In this document: positions 28,133 to 37,115 of the stretch, piece by piece
Layout of the letters: every line of letters begins with the position of its first letter
Numbering within the stretch: the first letter of the stretch is position 1
The notes under the pieces: model-generated
What the model saw: only the letters and a program-made list of their open reading frames with translations
Told to the model about the DNA's origin: nothing
Database searches by the model: none
Translations under genes and position numbers: made by a program
DNA from: an uncultured Cytophagales bacterium
GTDB lineage: Bacteria; Bacteroidota; Bacteroidia; Cytophagales; Thermonemataceae
NCBI GenBank assembly: GCA_937911505.1
Contig: CALEMF010000048.1
Location: 1 to 64,000 of the forward strand
Length of the DNA: 64,000 nucleotides
Reading direction: 5' to 3'

Positions 28133-29611
28133 CTTTATCTTTTTGATAAGCTCAGTGAGAAGCCTATTTGCATCTTCTGAAACCTCAAAAAACCAGGCCC
28201 CAGCCGCTAAAAGTGTAGAAATTAGTAAGCTCCTAAGCAAAATATTAATGATTGGGTGTAGTTCTAAAGTACTAGTAGAGTAGGCTACTAACGCAATAGT
28301 ACCAACCAAAGCAAGGCAGATGAGCGTTTGTTTAGTAAATGGTTGCAACTTAAACTGTTTATATATAAATACAAGTCGAATAAAGTTATAAACAATTATT
28401 GAAGATAATGTGGCAAAGGCAGCACCCTCCAACTGATAGCGAGGAATGAGAAAAAGGTTCAACATAGTCATAATTAGGATCAAAATAAGATTGGTGATTA
28501 AGTTGAACCGATAGTATCTAGAGTAAATAATAATTTCGTGATTCATACCCATAGCCATATCTATGAATCGCATAAGACCAATAAACAATACTACAAAATA
28601 GCCTTGGATGTAAATTTCGCCTTTAGGCATTATTAAAAAAATATCTTTAAGGTTCAATAAAATAAGTAGAAGTAGCCAAGCACCCACCAGTAATTGATTG
28701 ATAGAAGTTTTTTGATACATAGTCTTAATGCGAGCAATATCATTGTTTTTCCAAGCAGAAGAAATAATAGGAATAGAGATTTGTGATATGGCACGTCTTG
28801 GTATCTCAACAACAGTACCCATAAAGAAGGCAATGGAGTAGATTCCTGCTTCTCTTTCTCCTATTAATCCGCCCAACATAATAATGTCAAGGTTACTTAT
28901 GACTACATTACTCGCACTACTCAGCATAATGAAGATTCCATAGTTTATAAATGAGCGTAACTCTTTTATAGAAAAACTAAAGTGCCAATTGAGTTTTCCT
29001 ATATTAAATCTACGTAAGTAGATTAATAAGCCTATAATACTCATTATACGAGTGAGGATAATACTTCCAATAAACTGTTTGAAGTCAATAAGCTCTATTG
29101 ATAGCAATAACAAGGCAACTACTAAGACGACTCTAAGTAAGAAACTATCTAATATACTGGGGACTACGATACGATAATGTGCTCTTGAAAAAGCTAATAA
29201 AATACCTTGATAAGTTATTAAGCAAACTAGAAAAAAAAGCTGATAGCGGTAATTCAGCAGGTTACTATATTTTTCTAATAAAGATGGTGACAACAAAAAA
29301 GGTACAAAATGAATAAATAGAAACGATAGGCATAAGCCTATAAGGGGATATATAAGACAGAATGTAAAAAAAGTGTTTTTTCCCTCTGTAGACTTTTTAA
29401 ACAGGGGAAAGAAGTGGTCTATAACACCAACGATACCCAACTGAAAAATAGTAGCTAGAAGTAATTCATTAGCAAGAATAAGCCTTAGTACACCAATTTC
29501 TTCAGGAGATAAAAGTTGTGGAAATAACCAAACATTATTGAGAGCACCTAGTAAAACACCTATGTACAATACGATACTGGTTTTTAACCCTTGCCTAATC
29601 ACTATTCCCAT
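28124..29611 (-). CDS. Oligosaccharide flippase, MOP superfamily
   Basis: 495 residues with about 12-14 hydrophobic helices. It starts with a basic/amphipathic IRQGLKTSIVLYIGVLLG helix followed by LLSPEEIGVLRL, the family's first loop signature. It would translocate undecaprenyl-linked glycan units. Second flippase in the window, so there are two separate polysaccharide loci. Its stop lies inside the end of the convergent methyltransferase gene. The start is one base after the stop of the GT61-like gene at 29613, which is upstream on the same strand, so the two are likely co-transcribed. Confidence 0.83.
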   Translation of the reverse strand: MGIVIRQGLKTSIVLYIGVLLGALNNVWLFPQLLSPEEIGVLRLILANELLLATIFQLGIVGVIDHFFPLFKKSTEGKNTFFTFCLIYPLIGLCLSFLFIHFVPFLLSPSLLEKYSNLLNYRYQLFFLVCLITYQGILLAFSRAHYRIVVPSILDSFLLRVVLVVALLLLSIELIDFKQFIGSIILTRIMSIIGLLIYLRRFNIGKLNWHFSFSIKELRSFINYGIFIMLSSASNVVISNLDIIMLGGLIGEREAGIYSIAFFMGTVVEIPRRAISQISIPIISSAWKNNDIARIKTMYQKTSINQLLVGAWLLLLILLNLKDIFLIMPKGEIYIQGYFVVLFIGLMRFIDMAMGMNHEIIIYSRYYRFNLITNLILILIMTMLNLFLIPRYQLEGAAFATLSSIIVYNFIRLVFIYKQFKLQPFTKQTLICLALVGTIALVAYSTSTLELHPIINILLRSLLISTLLAAGAWFFEVSEDANRLLTELIKKIKLK

Positions 29612-29612
29612 A

Positions 29613-30911
29613 CTAATCTCTTAAGCCACTTTTAAATCTTTCATTCACATTATCTACTTTTTCGTAAAAATGTAGCTCTGGAGCATTTCGTACATAAAAC
29701 TTTTCATAGTTACTTAAAATATTTATTACGTGTTTAGCCACTAACTTTGGTTTGCTGTAAGCAGGTAAAAGTCTTCCTAAAAAGCTATCCATACGTTTAG
29801 TAAATGGTAAGGCAATATCTTGCAACCAGTTTCCTAAACGGTCGTGAGGGATAATTTCTACAAAGCCAGCCGCATGAGCAGTAGGAAGTAGCATATTAGA
29901 ACCATGAATCCCCACCACTACCTGTGATTTAGCATATTGTTCACACCATTCCTTTTCTTTTTCAAATGATATATGATCTTCTCTCAAGTCTTGGATAGCT
30001 TTACTAAAGCTACCAGTACGACCTAAACCAATTACCTTAATTTGTACTTGAGGAAATACTTTTTTTATTTTCTTAGTTAGCTTTTTTAAGCGCAATGCTT
30101 GAAAATAACAAAAAAATGCGCGAAAAATAGTGAAGTTTTCAAGAAGAGAAAACTTCTTAAAAGCCAAAAATAACAACTCTTCGAAGCCTGAGCCTGTCCA
30201 GAATCTATCCTCACGCCAGATAAAACTCACTTGAAGCGGTAATCTATAAAAATTTACTAATGAAAAAGGTGATACCTTAGAGTAGGGCGTAATTGAAAAA
30301 TTTTCTAAAGAAGGGATAGGGTAAGCCAAGCTTAAATAGACTTCTTGATAATGTGAGAGACTTTCTTCGATAAGATTTTCTAAAGCGATATACCAATTAT
30401 TAAACTCAGAAAGCTTTAAATCTATCAACCATATTTCAGCTACTCCTTCAGGAACTAACCAAGCAAAAGATTTTGGTAAAATAATAATGAGACCTTCTTC
30501 AGGATATCTCTCTAAATACTGAGTAGCGTTAAAAAGCTTGAGTAAGACATGACCATATAAGACATCAGTACAGTTCAGAATAATGACTTTTTCGCATTTA
30601 TTTTTTATGATTTTTTTAATGTTAACGGTAGCGTCAGAAGGGCTATTATAAGCTTTGAGTAAAGATTTATGAAACCAACGATAATACTTATCACGACCAA
30701 CTAGTGCATTCTTCTGTTTATCTATAATTGTGGGGTACAAAAGCGCATTCCCTATGGGAAAATCCATAAGAAAGTTATTTTTGCAAGTACCACAGACAGT
30801 ACTTGCCAATATATGTAATCCTTGAAAAATGATCTTTTCAACTTTACATAGTTCTTCTGTACAATAAGGACAACGGAATTGTTGATATAAATCTGGTTTT
30901 AGAGAAATCAT
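29613..30911 (-). CDS. GT61-like glycosyltransferase with N-terminal zinc-ribbon
   Basis: 432 residues. The first ~50 residues hold four cysteines in two pairs (RCPYCTEELC, then VCGTCKNNF), a zinc-ribbon resembling the Trm112p-like fold. The remainder contains VVVGIHGSNMLLPTAHAAGFVEIIP near residue 335, which matches the hallmark of DUF563/GT61 glycosyltransferases (VGxHGAGLxN....). It also has NLLTK-type linker segments and no membrane helix. The fusion of a zinc-ribbon to a GT61 domain is unusual. It precedes the flippase on the same strand and probably acts in the same glycan pathway. Family assignment is from the motif only. Confidence 0.55.
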   Translation of the reverse strand: MISLKPDLYQQFRCPYCTEELCKVEKIIFQGLHILASTVCGTCKNNFLMDFPIGNALLYPTIIDKQKNALVGRDKYYRWFHKSLLKAYNSPSDATVNIKKIIKNKCEKVIILNCTDVLYGHVLLKLFNATQYLERYPEEGLIIILPKSFAWLVPEGVAEIWLIDLKLSEFNNWYIALENLIEESLSHYQEVYLSLAYPIPSLENFSITPYSKVSPFSLVNFYRLPLQVSFIWREDRFWTGSGFEELLFLAFKKFSLLENFTIFRAFFCYFQALRLKKLTKKIKKVFPQVQIKVIGLGRTGSFSKAIQDLREDHISFEKEKEWCEQYAKSQVVVGIHGSNMLLPTAHAAGFVEIIPHDRLGNWLQDIALPFTKRMDSFLGRLLPAYSKPKLVAKHVINILSNYEKFYVRNAPELHFYEKVDNVNERFKSGLRD

Positions 30912-30923
30912 AAAAGTAAATGA

Positions 30924-31445
30924 TTATTTTTGAAAGTGAAGAAAACTATACCAATGGAAGAAGGGATCAATACTTTCATCTTTCAAAGGGTAAAGCTAAG
31001 ATAGAGTCTTTTCTAAAAAAAGATTGTTGGGTGTAAAAGAGACAGGGCGAATACTTATCACTGTAGTAGGCATATATTGTAAAATAAATGCCAGGTTAGT
31101 AGCCTTAGAGTCAATATTATAATGGTGAATGGGTCGGCAAGTAAAAGTTTTCTTTACGAGCCAAGTTTTTTGATAAAAATAAATGGGATCTAAAGGGGCT
31201 AATAGAGTCTTATCTAGCAAATAGGGCTGCCAACTCAACTTTTCAAACTGACTGTTGGCTCTTTGACTTGAAAAGCTCCGATAACCTTTGAGAAAAGACC
31301 ACCAAAGTTTTAGGAACTGAATGAGCCTGAAACGAAAAAATAGAGGAAATGTGTGTAGAATGTGGTATAGGCTTATAAAAATAGATTTTTGTTTTAAACG
31401 CTTTTTCAACGACATAAAGTTGGTAACATTTAACGAAGAACTCAT
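30924..31445 (-). pseudogene. Truncated DUF268-like methyltransferase gene
   Basis: The open frame 31445-30996 encodes 149 residues whose middle (YLLDKTLLAPLDPIYFYQKT, then HHYNIDSKATNLAFILQYMP, then VISIRPVSF) resembles the beginning of DUF268 class I methyltransferases, which read HxDIGSS...L....P....DIRP and continue for another ~100 residues. The frame meets a TAG at 30996. Translation past it still looks family-like (LYPLKDESIDPFFHWYSF, cf. LPFKDNSIDS) before a second stop at 30924. The catalytic half is gone. The gene lies in the glycan island next to a decayed transposase. Confidence 0.6.
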
Positions 31446-31529
31446 CTAGGATTATTAAAAAGATGTTCAAAGAAAGACACTTTTATATCATAAAAACTAA
31501 GCCCCTTAACGAACATCTTAAATAAAGAT

Positions 31530-32344
31530 AGTATAAAACGAGAAATACTTCCCTATATCGCTCAAGGAAAAAGAGGGGAAAATGACAGAAGCGTAAATGA
31601 TAGGCATTACAGGTCTGATACTATATCGTTTGAAAGCAGGCTACCAATGGGAATAGTTGCCTATAAGTAGCTTTCTGAGCGGCTCCTACAGTTACAAAAC
31701 GACCTTTTGTCATTTTCAACGTTGGTCGAAACATAAGGGAAGGTATGGAGTATGGTTCAAATTTCTGGGTGCAAGTAAACCTTTTCTTAATTATTATGAG
31801 CATTCAGTTAGATGGCAACCAAGCCCTGTAAAAGGGGCTTTTGAAGCAGTAGGCTATCAAAGAAGAGTAAGACCATCAACCAACTGCTTGTATATTATAA
31901 AAATAGGGTGGTTATCAGCTTTGGGTGGGCGGTGACAGGTAATCATTAGGATGTCTTTGAGTTAGAGAAAGCGCTTGAGGCGATTCTGGAGCTTGTATCA
32001 TTGAGCATAGGCTTAGATGGCCTGATTTGCAATGCTGATGCTACCTTTGATTGTCAGGAACTCAGAGCACTTTGCGGGTAATACGGTATCAAGCGTATCT
32101 ATAGGCTTAATGCTAAAAATGAGGTGGTGAGTAAAAGGGAAGAATATTTTAGCTTCGCTGAGCTTATTTTGTTCGGTTGATGAGCAGTTCTTTAGAGACC
32201 CTTATGTAGTTGAAAGGTCTTTTGCTTAGATGGATGCTTTTAAGGCACTTCTGATATGTTTTAAAAAAAATTGACCATTGGAGGAGCTTAATTGTCATCA
32301 CGCTCCTCGTCATCGGCATCAAAAAGTTTAGTTTAAAAATATTA
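31530..32344 (+). pseudogene. Decayed IS5-type transposase
   Basis: Conceptual translation with frame jumps and stops gives a recognisable IS4/IS5-family transposase: ILYRLKAGYQWE-stop-LPIS, SYSYKTTFCHFQRWSKHKG, PVKGAFEAVGYQRR, GLDGLICNADATFDCQELRA, DPYVVERSFA-stop-MDAFKALL, and a final VIGIKKF. The family norms are RLKTGCQWRELP, YHFxRWSK, GEAVGYQGRK, LNADAGFD, and VIERTNAWMDSFRALL. At least five disabling changes are present, so the element is long dead. Clear terminal inverted repeats were not found. It fills the gap between the truncated methyltransferase and the next glycosyltransferase gene. Confidence 0.8.
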
Positions 32345-32411
32345 GATAAGTTCTATATTAAAAAATAATTTTTAATTTACTCAATACAAAAGATAACTCT
32401 ATTCTATAGGA

Positions 32412-33302
32412 ATGATAAAGCTCGCCCCTATTGTATTATTTATTTATAATCGTCCTATACACACAAAAAAAACGATTGATAGTCTATTAAAAAACCCTTT
32501 AGCAGCTCATTCTGAGCTGTTTGTGTATGCTGACGGCCCAAAACGAGATAAAGACATACCCAAGGTAAATGAAGTAAGGCAGATTGTGAATAAGATAAAA
32601 GGATTTACCAATGTACACCTTACAACACAAGACAAGAATAAAGGCTTAGCAGATTCAGTCATTTCAGGCGTTTCTGAGGTTATCAACATTTTTGGTAAAG
32701 CGATTGTCATCGAAGATGATTTAATCTCTACTAGTAACTTCCTCAATTTTATGAATGACTGTCTAGATTTTTATGCCAATACGCCTCATATTTTTTCTAT
32801 ATCGGGCTACATTTATCCTTTCTCTATACCTACTACCTATCAAAAGGATGTATTACTATTGCCTAGATCCTCTTCTTGGGGCTGGGCTACTTGGAAAGAT
32901 AGATGGGCAAAGGCAGATTGGACAATAAGCAACGCCAGTCAAATCAAAAAAGACAAAGCCTTACAAGAAAGCTTGGCAGTAGGTGGAAGCGACTTGATAG
33001 CTATGCTCTACAAGCAAAAACTGGGTAAAATAGACTCTTGGTCAGTAAGGTGGAGCTATACACATCTTAAACACCAAGCGTATGGACTCTTTCCAGTGAA
33101 CTCTAAGATATATAACATAGGAAACGATGCTTCTGGTACACACTCGGACCGTACAAGTAAATATGATGTCATACTAAAAAATACACCTTACCAGCTCACG
33201 AAGGATCTTACACCTCAAAAGGAAATCATTACTTCGTTCCAAAAGTTTTTTGAACCCAGCTTATATCGCAAAATTATTAATAAAATAAGATACGGTGTTT
33301 AG
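32412..33302 (+). CDS. GT2/GNT-I-type glycosyltransferase
   Basis: 296 residues with a GT-A N-terminus: LAPIVLFIYNRPIHTKKTID, then LFVYADGPKR (donor-site DGP), then NKGLADSVISGVSEVI, and KAIVIEDDLISTSNFLNFM where the EDD is the metal-binding D-x-D. C-terminal part has SSWGWATWKDRW, seen in GT2-like transferases of Bacteroidota glycan clusters. It would add a sugar to a surface glycan in the cytoplasm. Followed at 43 bases by an FkbM-type methyltransferase gene and then a GT4 gene, forming a plus-strand operon. Confidence 0.82.
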   Translation: MIKLAPIVLFIYNRPIHTKKTIDSLLKNPLAAHSELFVYADGPKRDKDIPKVNEVRQIVNKIKGFTNVHLTTQDKNKGLADSVISGVSEVINIFGKAIVIEDDLISTSNFLNFMNDCLDFYANTPHIFSISGYIYPFSIPTTYQKDVLLLPRSSSWGWATWKDRWAKADWTISNASQIKKDKALQESLAVGGSDLIAMLYKQKLGKIDSWSVRWSYTHLKHQAYGLFPVNSKIYNIGNDASGTHSDRTSKYDVILKNTPYQLTKDLTPQKEIITSFQKFFEPSLYRKIINKIRYGV

Positions 33303-33344
33303 TAAAAAGCTATACTTTTGAAAGTATTATAAATTTCAGAAACG

Positions 33345-34157
33345 GTGAAACTGTTTTTTAAGATTATTTTCCGAGAACTCTATCATTTATTTAAAAGTAA
33401 AAAGAGTAGAGCTTTTTTATGGCTAGTATTGAAGCTAGGGGACAAAAAGCGCTATCAACCCTGTCAGGTAAAGTACTCACGCTATTATTTCTCTATACCA
33501 GATGCTTTATCCTTTGTATGGCAAATCAAAGAGATTTTTGTAGATGAGAGCTATGCATTTACTACACAAGAAGCTTCACCTATTATTTATGTCTGTGGTG
33601 CCAATGTAGGTGTAGACTGCCTGTACTTCAAAGAAAATTACCCACAAGCCCGTATCAAAGCTTTTGAGGCTGACCCACAAATTGTGAAATATTTAAAAAA
33701 TAACTTAATAACCAACCAATGTAAAGCAGTAGAAGTCATTGCTAAAGCGGTTTGGGTGCACAACGAGGGCATCGAGATGCAGCTAGAAGGTGCAGATGGA
33801 GGGTCTATCTTTGGAGAAGGAAATAAGGTAACTGTAGAAAGCACAAGACTAAAAACTTGGCTATTGCAAGAAAGCAGTATAGATATGCTTAAAATGGACA
33901 TAGAAGGTGCAGAGGTAAGCGTTTTGGAAGATTGTGGAAAAGCACTGGAGAAGGTAAGTAACTTGTTCGTAGAGTACCATGCTTATACAAAGCAACCTCA
34001 AGCACTGCATAAACTAATATCAATACTTTCAGCGGCAGGTTTCAGGTATTATGTACAAGAAGCAATTCCTCGTAAAAAACCACTTGTGAACCATCAATAT
34101 CGCAATCAACAAGTGATGGATTTACAACTTAATATATATGCTTATCGCTTAAAATAG
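33345..34157 (+). CDS. FkbM-family methyltransferase
   Basis: 270 residues beginning at a GTG. SAM-binding region IIYVCGANVGVDCLYFKENYP (about residue 84), then IKAFEADPQIVKYLKNNL, then the FkbM-typical acidic strand MLKMDIEGAEVSVLED (about residue 182), and FVEYHAYTKQPQALHKLI. FkbM enzymes O-methylate sugars or polyketides; here a sugar hydroxyl of the surface glycan is likely. It lies between two glycosyltransferase genes on the same strand (gaps 42 and 5 bases). Confidence 0.85.
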   Translation: MKLFFKIIFRELYHLFKSKKSRAFLWLVLKLGDKKRYQPCQVKYSRYYFSIPDALSFVWQIKEIFVDESYAFTTQEASPIIYVCGANVGVDCLYFKENYPQARIKAFEADPQIVKYLKNNLITNQCKAVEVIAKAVWVHNEGIEMQLEGADGGSIFGEGNKVTVESTRLKTWLLQESSIDMLKMDIEGAEVSVLEDCGKALEKVSNLFVEYHAYTKQPQALHKLISILSAAGFRYYVQEAIPRKKPLVNHQYRNQQVMDLQLNIYAYRLK

Positions 34158-34162
34158 TCATT

Positions 34163-35413
34163 GTGAATATACTTCTCATCAATACTTATCAACAACGGGG
34201 AGGGGCAGCCGTAGCTTGCCAAAGGTTATTTAAAGCCCACCAGCAGCAAGGCCTCTCTGTAAAATTATTGGTACAGGAAGGGCAGCAGATAGCGCATAAT
34301 ACTACTTTTATAGCCAATAGTTACTGGCAAAGAAAGAAAGCTTTTACACGTTTTACATTAGAAAGATTATCTTTTCTGCCCTACGAAAGGGATAAGCGCA
34401 TACGCTTTGCTTTTTCACCAGCGCAAGTAGGCGTTGATATTTCGCAACACCCACTTGTAAAAGAAGCAGATGTATTACATCTACATTGGATTAACTTCGG
34501 CTTCCTTTCTTTAAAATCTCTCCGGAAACTTGTACAACTTGATAAACCCATTGTTTGGACTTTACACGATATGTGGACTTTTACAGGAGGCTGCCACTAT
34601 GCAGGTACTTGTAACAACTATGTGGACAAGTGTGGAAAGTGTCATTTCTTAAAGCGACCTCACGAAAAAGATTTATCATACCGTATTCACAAAAAAAAAC
34701 AAGCGCTATTCGCAAAAGCAAACTTACACGTAGTTACTTGTAGTCAATGGCTGCAATCACTTGCAAAAGAAAGTAGCCTTTTACGTAATAAAGCAGTAAT
34801 AAGTATTCCTAATCCAATTGATACACAGGTATTTCAGCCCTTAGCTGCCAAAGCAGCGAGAATAGACCTTAAGTTACCTGAAAGTAGTTTTTTGGTGCTT
34901 TTTGGTGCTATGAATGTAGCAGATGAAAGAAAGGGTTTTCGTTACTTAGAGCAGGCCTTACAGTGGCTCCGTAAAGAGACTACATCCTTACCTATAGAGT
35001 TAATCATTTTTGGTAATGTGGATAAGTTGACTTCTTGGAACTTCCCTTTTCCCGTTCACTTTTTAGGAAGCATTCAGGATCAAAGTATTTTGAGAAAGGT
35101 GTATGCAGCGGCTGATGTATTTGTGCTACCTTCTCTGGAAGATAATCTTCCTAATACAGTAATGGAAAGTATGGCCTGTGGTACTCCCGTAGTCGCTTTT
35201 GAGACTGGTGGACTTCCCGAAATGATTGACCCACTAAAAAATGGGTATCTAGCTAAATATAAAGATGCTAAAGACTTAGCAAAAGGTATCTTAGCTATAC
35301 AGGATAAAACTGTTGACTGGTCATCAAATGCTCGTCAGAAGGTATTAGACAACTACACAGAAGAAACAGTGAGTAAGCAGTATGTGCAACTTTACAAATC
35401 TCTTATCAAGTAG
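34163..35413 (+). CDS. Glycosyltransferase family 4
   Basis: 416 residues from a GTG five bases after the FkbM stop. N-terminus NILLINTYQQRGGAAVACQRL is the acceptor-domain start of GT4 enzymes. A Cys-containing stretch WTFTGGCHYAGTCNNYVDKC follows TLHDMW, typical of Bacteroidota colanic-acid-type transferases; the four Cys may bind metal. The donor domain has ADVFVLPSLEDNLPNTVMES and CGTPVVAFETGGLPEMI with the conserved E-x7-E pattern. Last gene of the plus-strand glycan operon. Confidence 0.88.
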   Translation: MNILLINTYQQRGGAAVACQRLFKAHQQQGLSVKLLVQEGQQIAHNTTFIANSYWQRKKAFTRFTLERLSFLPYERDKRIRFAFSPAQVGVDISQHPLVKEADVLHLHWINFGFLSLKSLRKLVQLDKPIVWTLHDMWTFTGGCHYAGTCNNYVDKCGKCHFLKRPHEKDLSYRIHKKKQALFAKANLHVVTCSQWLQSLAKESSLLRNKAVISIPNPIDTQVFQPLAAKAARIDLKLPESSFLVLFGAMNVADERKGFRYLEQALQWLRKETTSLPIELIIFGNVDKLTSWNFPFPVHFLGSIQDQSILRKVYAAADVFVLPSLEDNLPNTVMESMACGTPVVAFETGGLPEMIDPLKNGYLAKYKDAKDLAKGILAIQDKTVDWSSNARQKVLDNYTEETVSKQYVQLYKSLIK

Positions 35414-35834
35414 TTCAAATGGCTAGACAGTTTAACCTATTTTAGAATAGAAATGCAGTTATTTCTTCCACGTTTATCAACAACTACGATACTATGCTAA
35501 ATTACTTTTTTCTATATTTTGTGGATAATACTAGAATGGATAAGTAACTTAGATTAAATGAATTGGAACAAATCTTATTTAGGCTCTTTTTTAGATTTTA
35601 TTATGTAGCTTAAGAACTAACTACCTTCTGTTAAACTACTTTAAAAGCATCAACCTAAAGGACTTCCCATACTCAGTCAGTTTAGTAGCTTTCAAACCCA
35701 ATGCTACTTATGACAAGCAGAAAGGTGGTAGCTAGGTATCTTGATAAGGGTTTTACTGGTAAATGTCTTGTTTTCTTTCTAAACTATCCTAACTGATTCG
35801 TAGTTGCATAAACAAAACCAAATATAGCGCATAA
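35414..35834. other. Intergenic region, no gene seen
   Basis: 420 AT-rich bases between the GT4 gene and the peroxiredoxin gene. Both strands were read and no recognisable protein fragment, tRNA or strong hairpin was found. It must hold the promoter for the peroxiredoxin/YdcF genes. Confidence 0.45.
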
Positions 35835-36296
35835 ATGGCACTGAAAATTAATGAGCAAGCCCCTGACTTTACATTACCCTCAACCAGCGGAAAAGACCTT
35901 ACCCTTAGTAAAGACTTAGTAAATAAACCCTGTATTATTTATTTCTATCCAAAGGACTTTACCAGTGTATGTACAAAAGAGGCTTGTGCTTTTCGAGATG
36001 AGTTTGCGGCTTTTCGAGAAGTAGATATAGAAGTATATGGTATTAGTCGGGATGACATACCTACCCACCAGAAGTTTAAGGAGCAGCACCAACTTCCTTT
36101 TGATTTGCTTTCAGATAAAAGTGGTAAAGTATGTAAAGCCTACAGTGCCTTAGTACCCATTATAGGCTTACCTAAGCGTATTACCTATTTACTCAACAAA
36201 GACCATCGTATTGCAGGTGTCTTTCAGGATATGTTCAGTGCTGATAAGCATATTAAGCGTATGATAGAGAAGGTAAATACCAAATCTTACCTATAA
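35835..36296 (+). CDS. bcp: Peroxiredoxin, BCP/PrxQ type
   Basis: 153 residues, standard single thioredoxin-fold domain. Starts LKINEQAPDFTLPSTSGKDL; the peroxidatic site is TSVCTKEACAF, with Cys46 and a second Cys five residues later (Cys51), the CxxxxC spacing of atypical two-Cys PrxQ enzymes. It reduces hydroperoxides using thioredoxin. Cytoplasmic, no signal peptide. The ydcF-like gene follows after 31 bases. Confidence 0.93.
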   Translation: MALKINEQAPDFTLPSTSGKDLTLSKDLVNKPCIIYFYPKDFTSVCTKEACAFRDEFAAFREVDIEVYGISRDDIPTHQKFKEQHQLPFDLLSDKSGKVCKAYSALVPIIGLPKRITYLLNKDHRIAGVFQDMFSADKHIKRMIEKVNTKSYL

Positions 36297-36327
36297 AATT
36301 ATAACTTGTAATGAATGTGGATAACTT

Positions 36328-37089
36328 ATGTTCTTCATCTTATCTAAAACGCTTTACTATGTGTTGATGCCCATTACTTGGGTAATAGGTATCTTGGTAT
36401 ACACGTTATTTGTAAAAAATAGAAAATATAAGCATCGTGCCCTCAAAATAGCCTTGCTAGCTATATGTTTACTAGGTAATAAATTCATCATAAATGAACT
36501 CCTGCTTGCGTGGGAGTACCCTCCTACACCCATAGAGGCGCTGCCCACCTACGATGTAGGTATTGTACTTACAGGAATTACCAATAGTGCAAAATACCCA
36601 CAGGACCGTACTTATTTTCAAAAAGGTGCTGATCGTATTACCCATACCCTTCAACTTTATAAACAAGGTAAACTAAAAAAGATACTTATATCAGGAGGGC
36701 TTTATTGGCGTAGAGACCAAAGAAGTGAAGCAAAAGCACTGCAAGAGTTTCTCATTATAGGAGGTGTACCCGAAAAGGATATTTTGATTGAGGAAGGCTC
36801 TTACAACACACGTGAAAATGCCATTAACTCAGCTAAAATACTCGAAGAGAAGTTTCCAAATCAAAAGTATTTGTTGATTACCTCGGCCTTTCACCTAAGG
36901 CGTGCAGAGGGATGTTTTCAACAACAAGGTGTTGAGGTGACGACCTTTGCCGTAGATTTCTATACACAACAACGTACTCCCTCCCCAGGCTTCTGGCTCA
37001 TTCCTTCTGAAAAGGCTTTTTACTACTGGTACGTATGGACACACGAGGTAGTAGGGTACATTGTGTATAAGGCTTTAGGATATGCTTGA
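36328..37089 (+). CDS. YdcF/ElyC-type DUF218 membrane protein
   Basis: 253 residues. Two N-terminal hydrophobic helices (about 1-27 and 36-55) precede the DUF218 domain: VGIVLTGITN, then GADRITHTLQLYKQGKLKKILISGG, VPEKDILIEEGSYNTRENAINSAKIL (with the conserved S-x-x-T-x-E-N-A), and LLITSAFHLRRAEGCFQQQG. ElyC-like proteins act in envelope or lipid-carrier maintenance, but the reaction is unknown. Convergent with the binding-protein gene; 26-base gap with no terminator. Confidence 0.85.
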   Translation: MFFILSKTLYYVLMPITWVIGILVYTLFVKNRKYKHRALKIALLAICLLGNKFIINELLLAWEYPPTPIEALPTYDVGIVLTGITNSAKYPQDRTYFQKGADRITHTLQLYKQGKLKKILISGGLYWRRDQRSEAKALQEFLIIGGVPEKDILIEEGSYNTRENAINSAKILEEKFPNQKYLLITSAFHLRRAEGCFQQQGVEVTTFAVDFYTQQRTPSPGFWLIPSEKAFYYWYVWTHEVVGYIVYKALGYA

Positions 37090-37115
37090 ATAGCTAAATT
37101 GTCTTTCTTTTTACT

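Noticed and set aside
31243-31470. 75-codon minus-strand frame overlapping the truncated methyltransferase
   Set aside because: Shadow of the DUF268-like frame; no domain of its own.
31657-31935. Short plus-strand frame that looks like an independent 92-residue protein
   Set aside because: It is a fragment of the decayed IS5-type transposase, whose other pieces lie before and after it in other frames.
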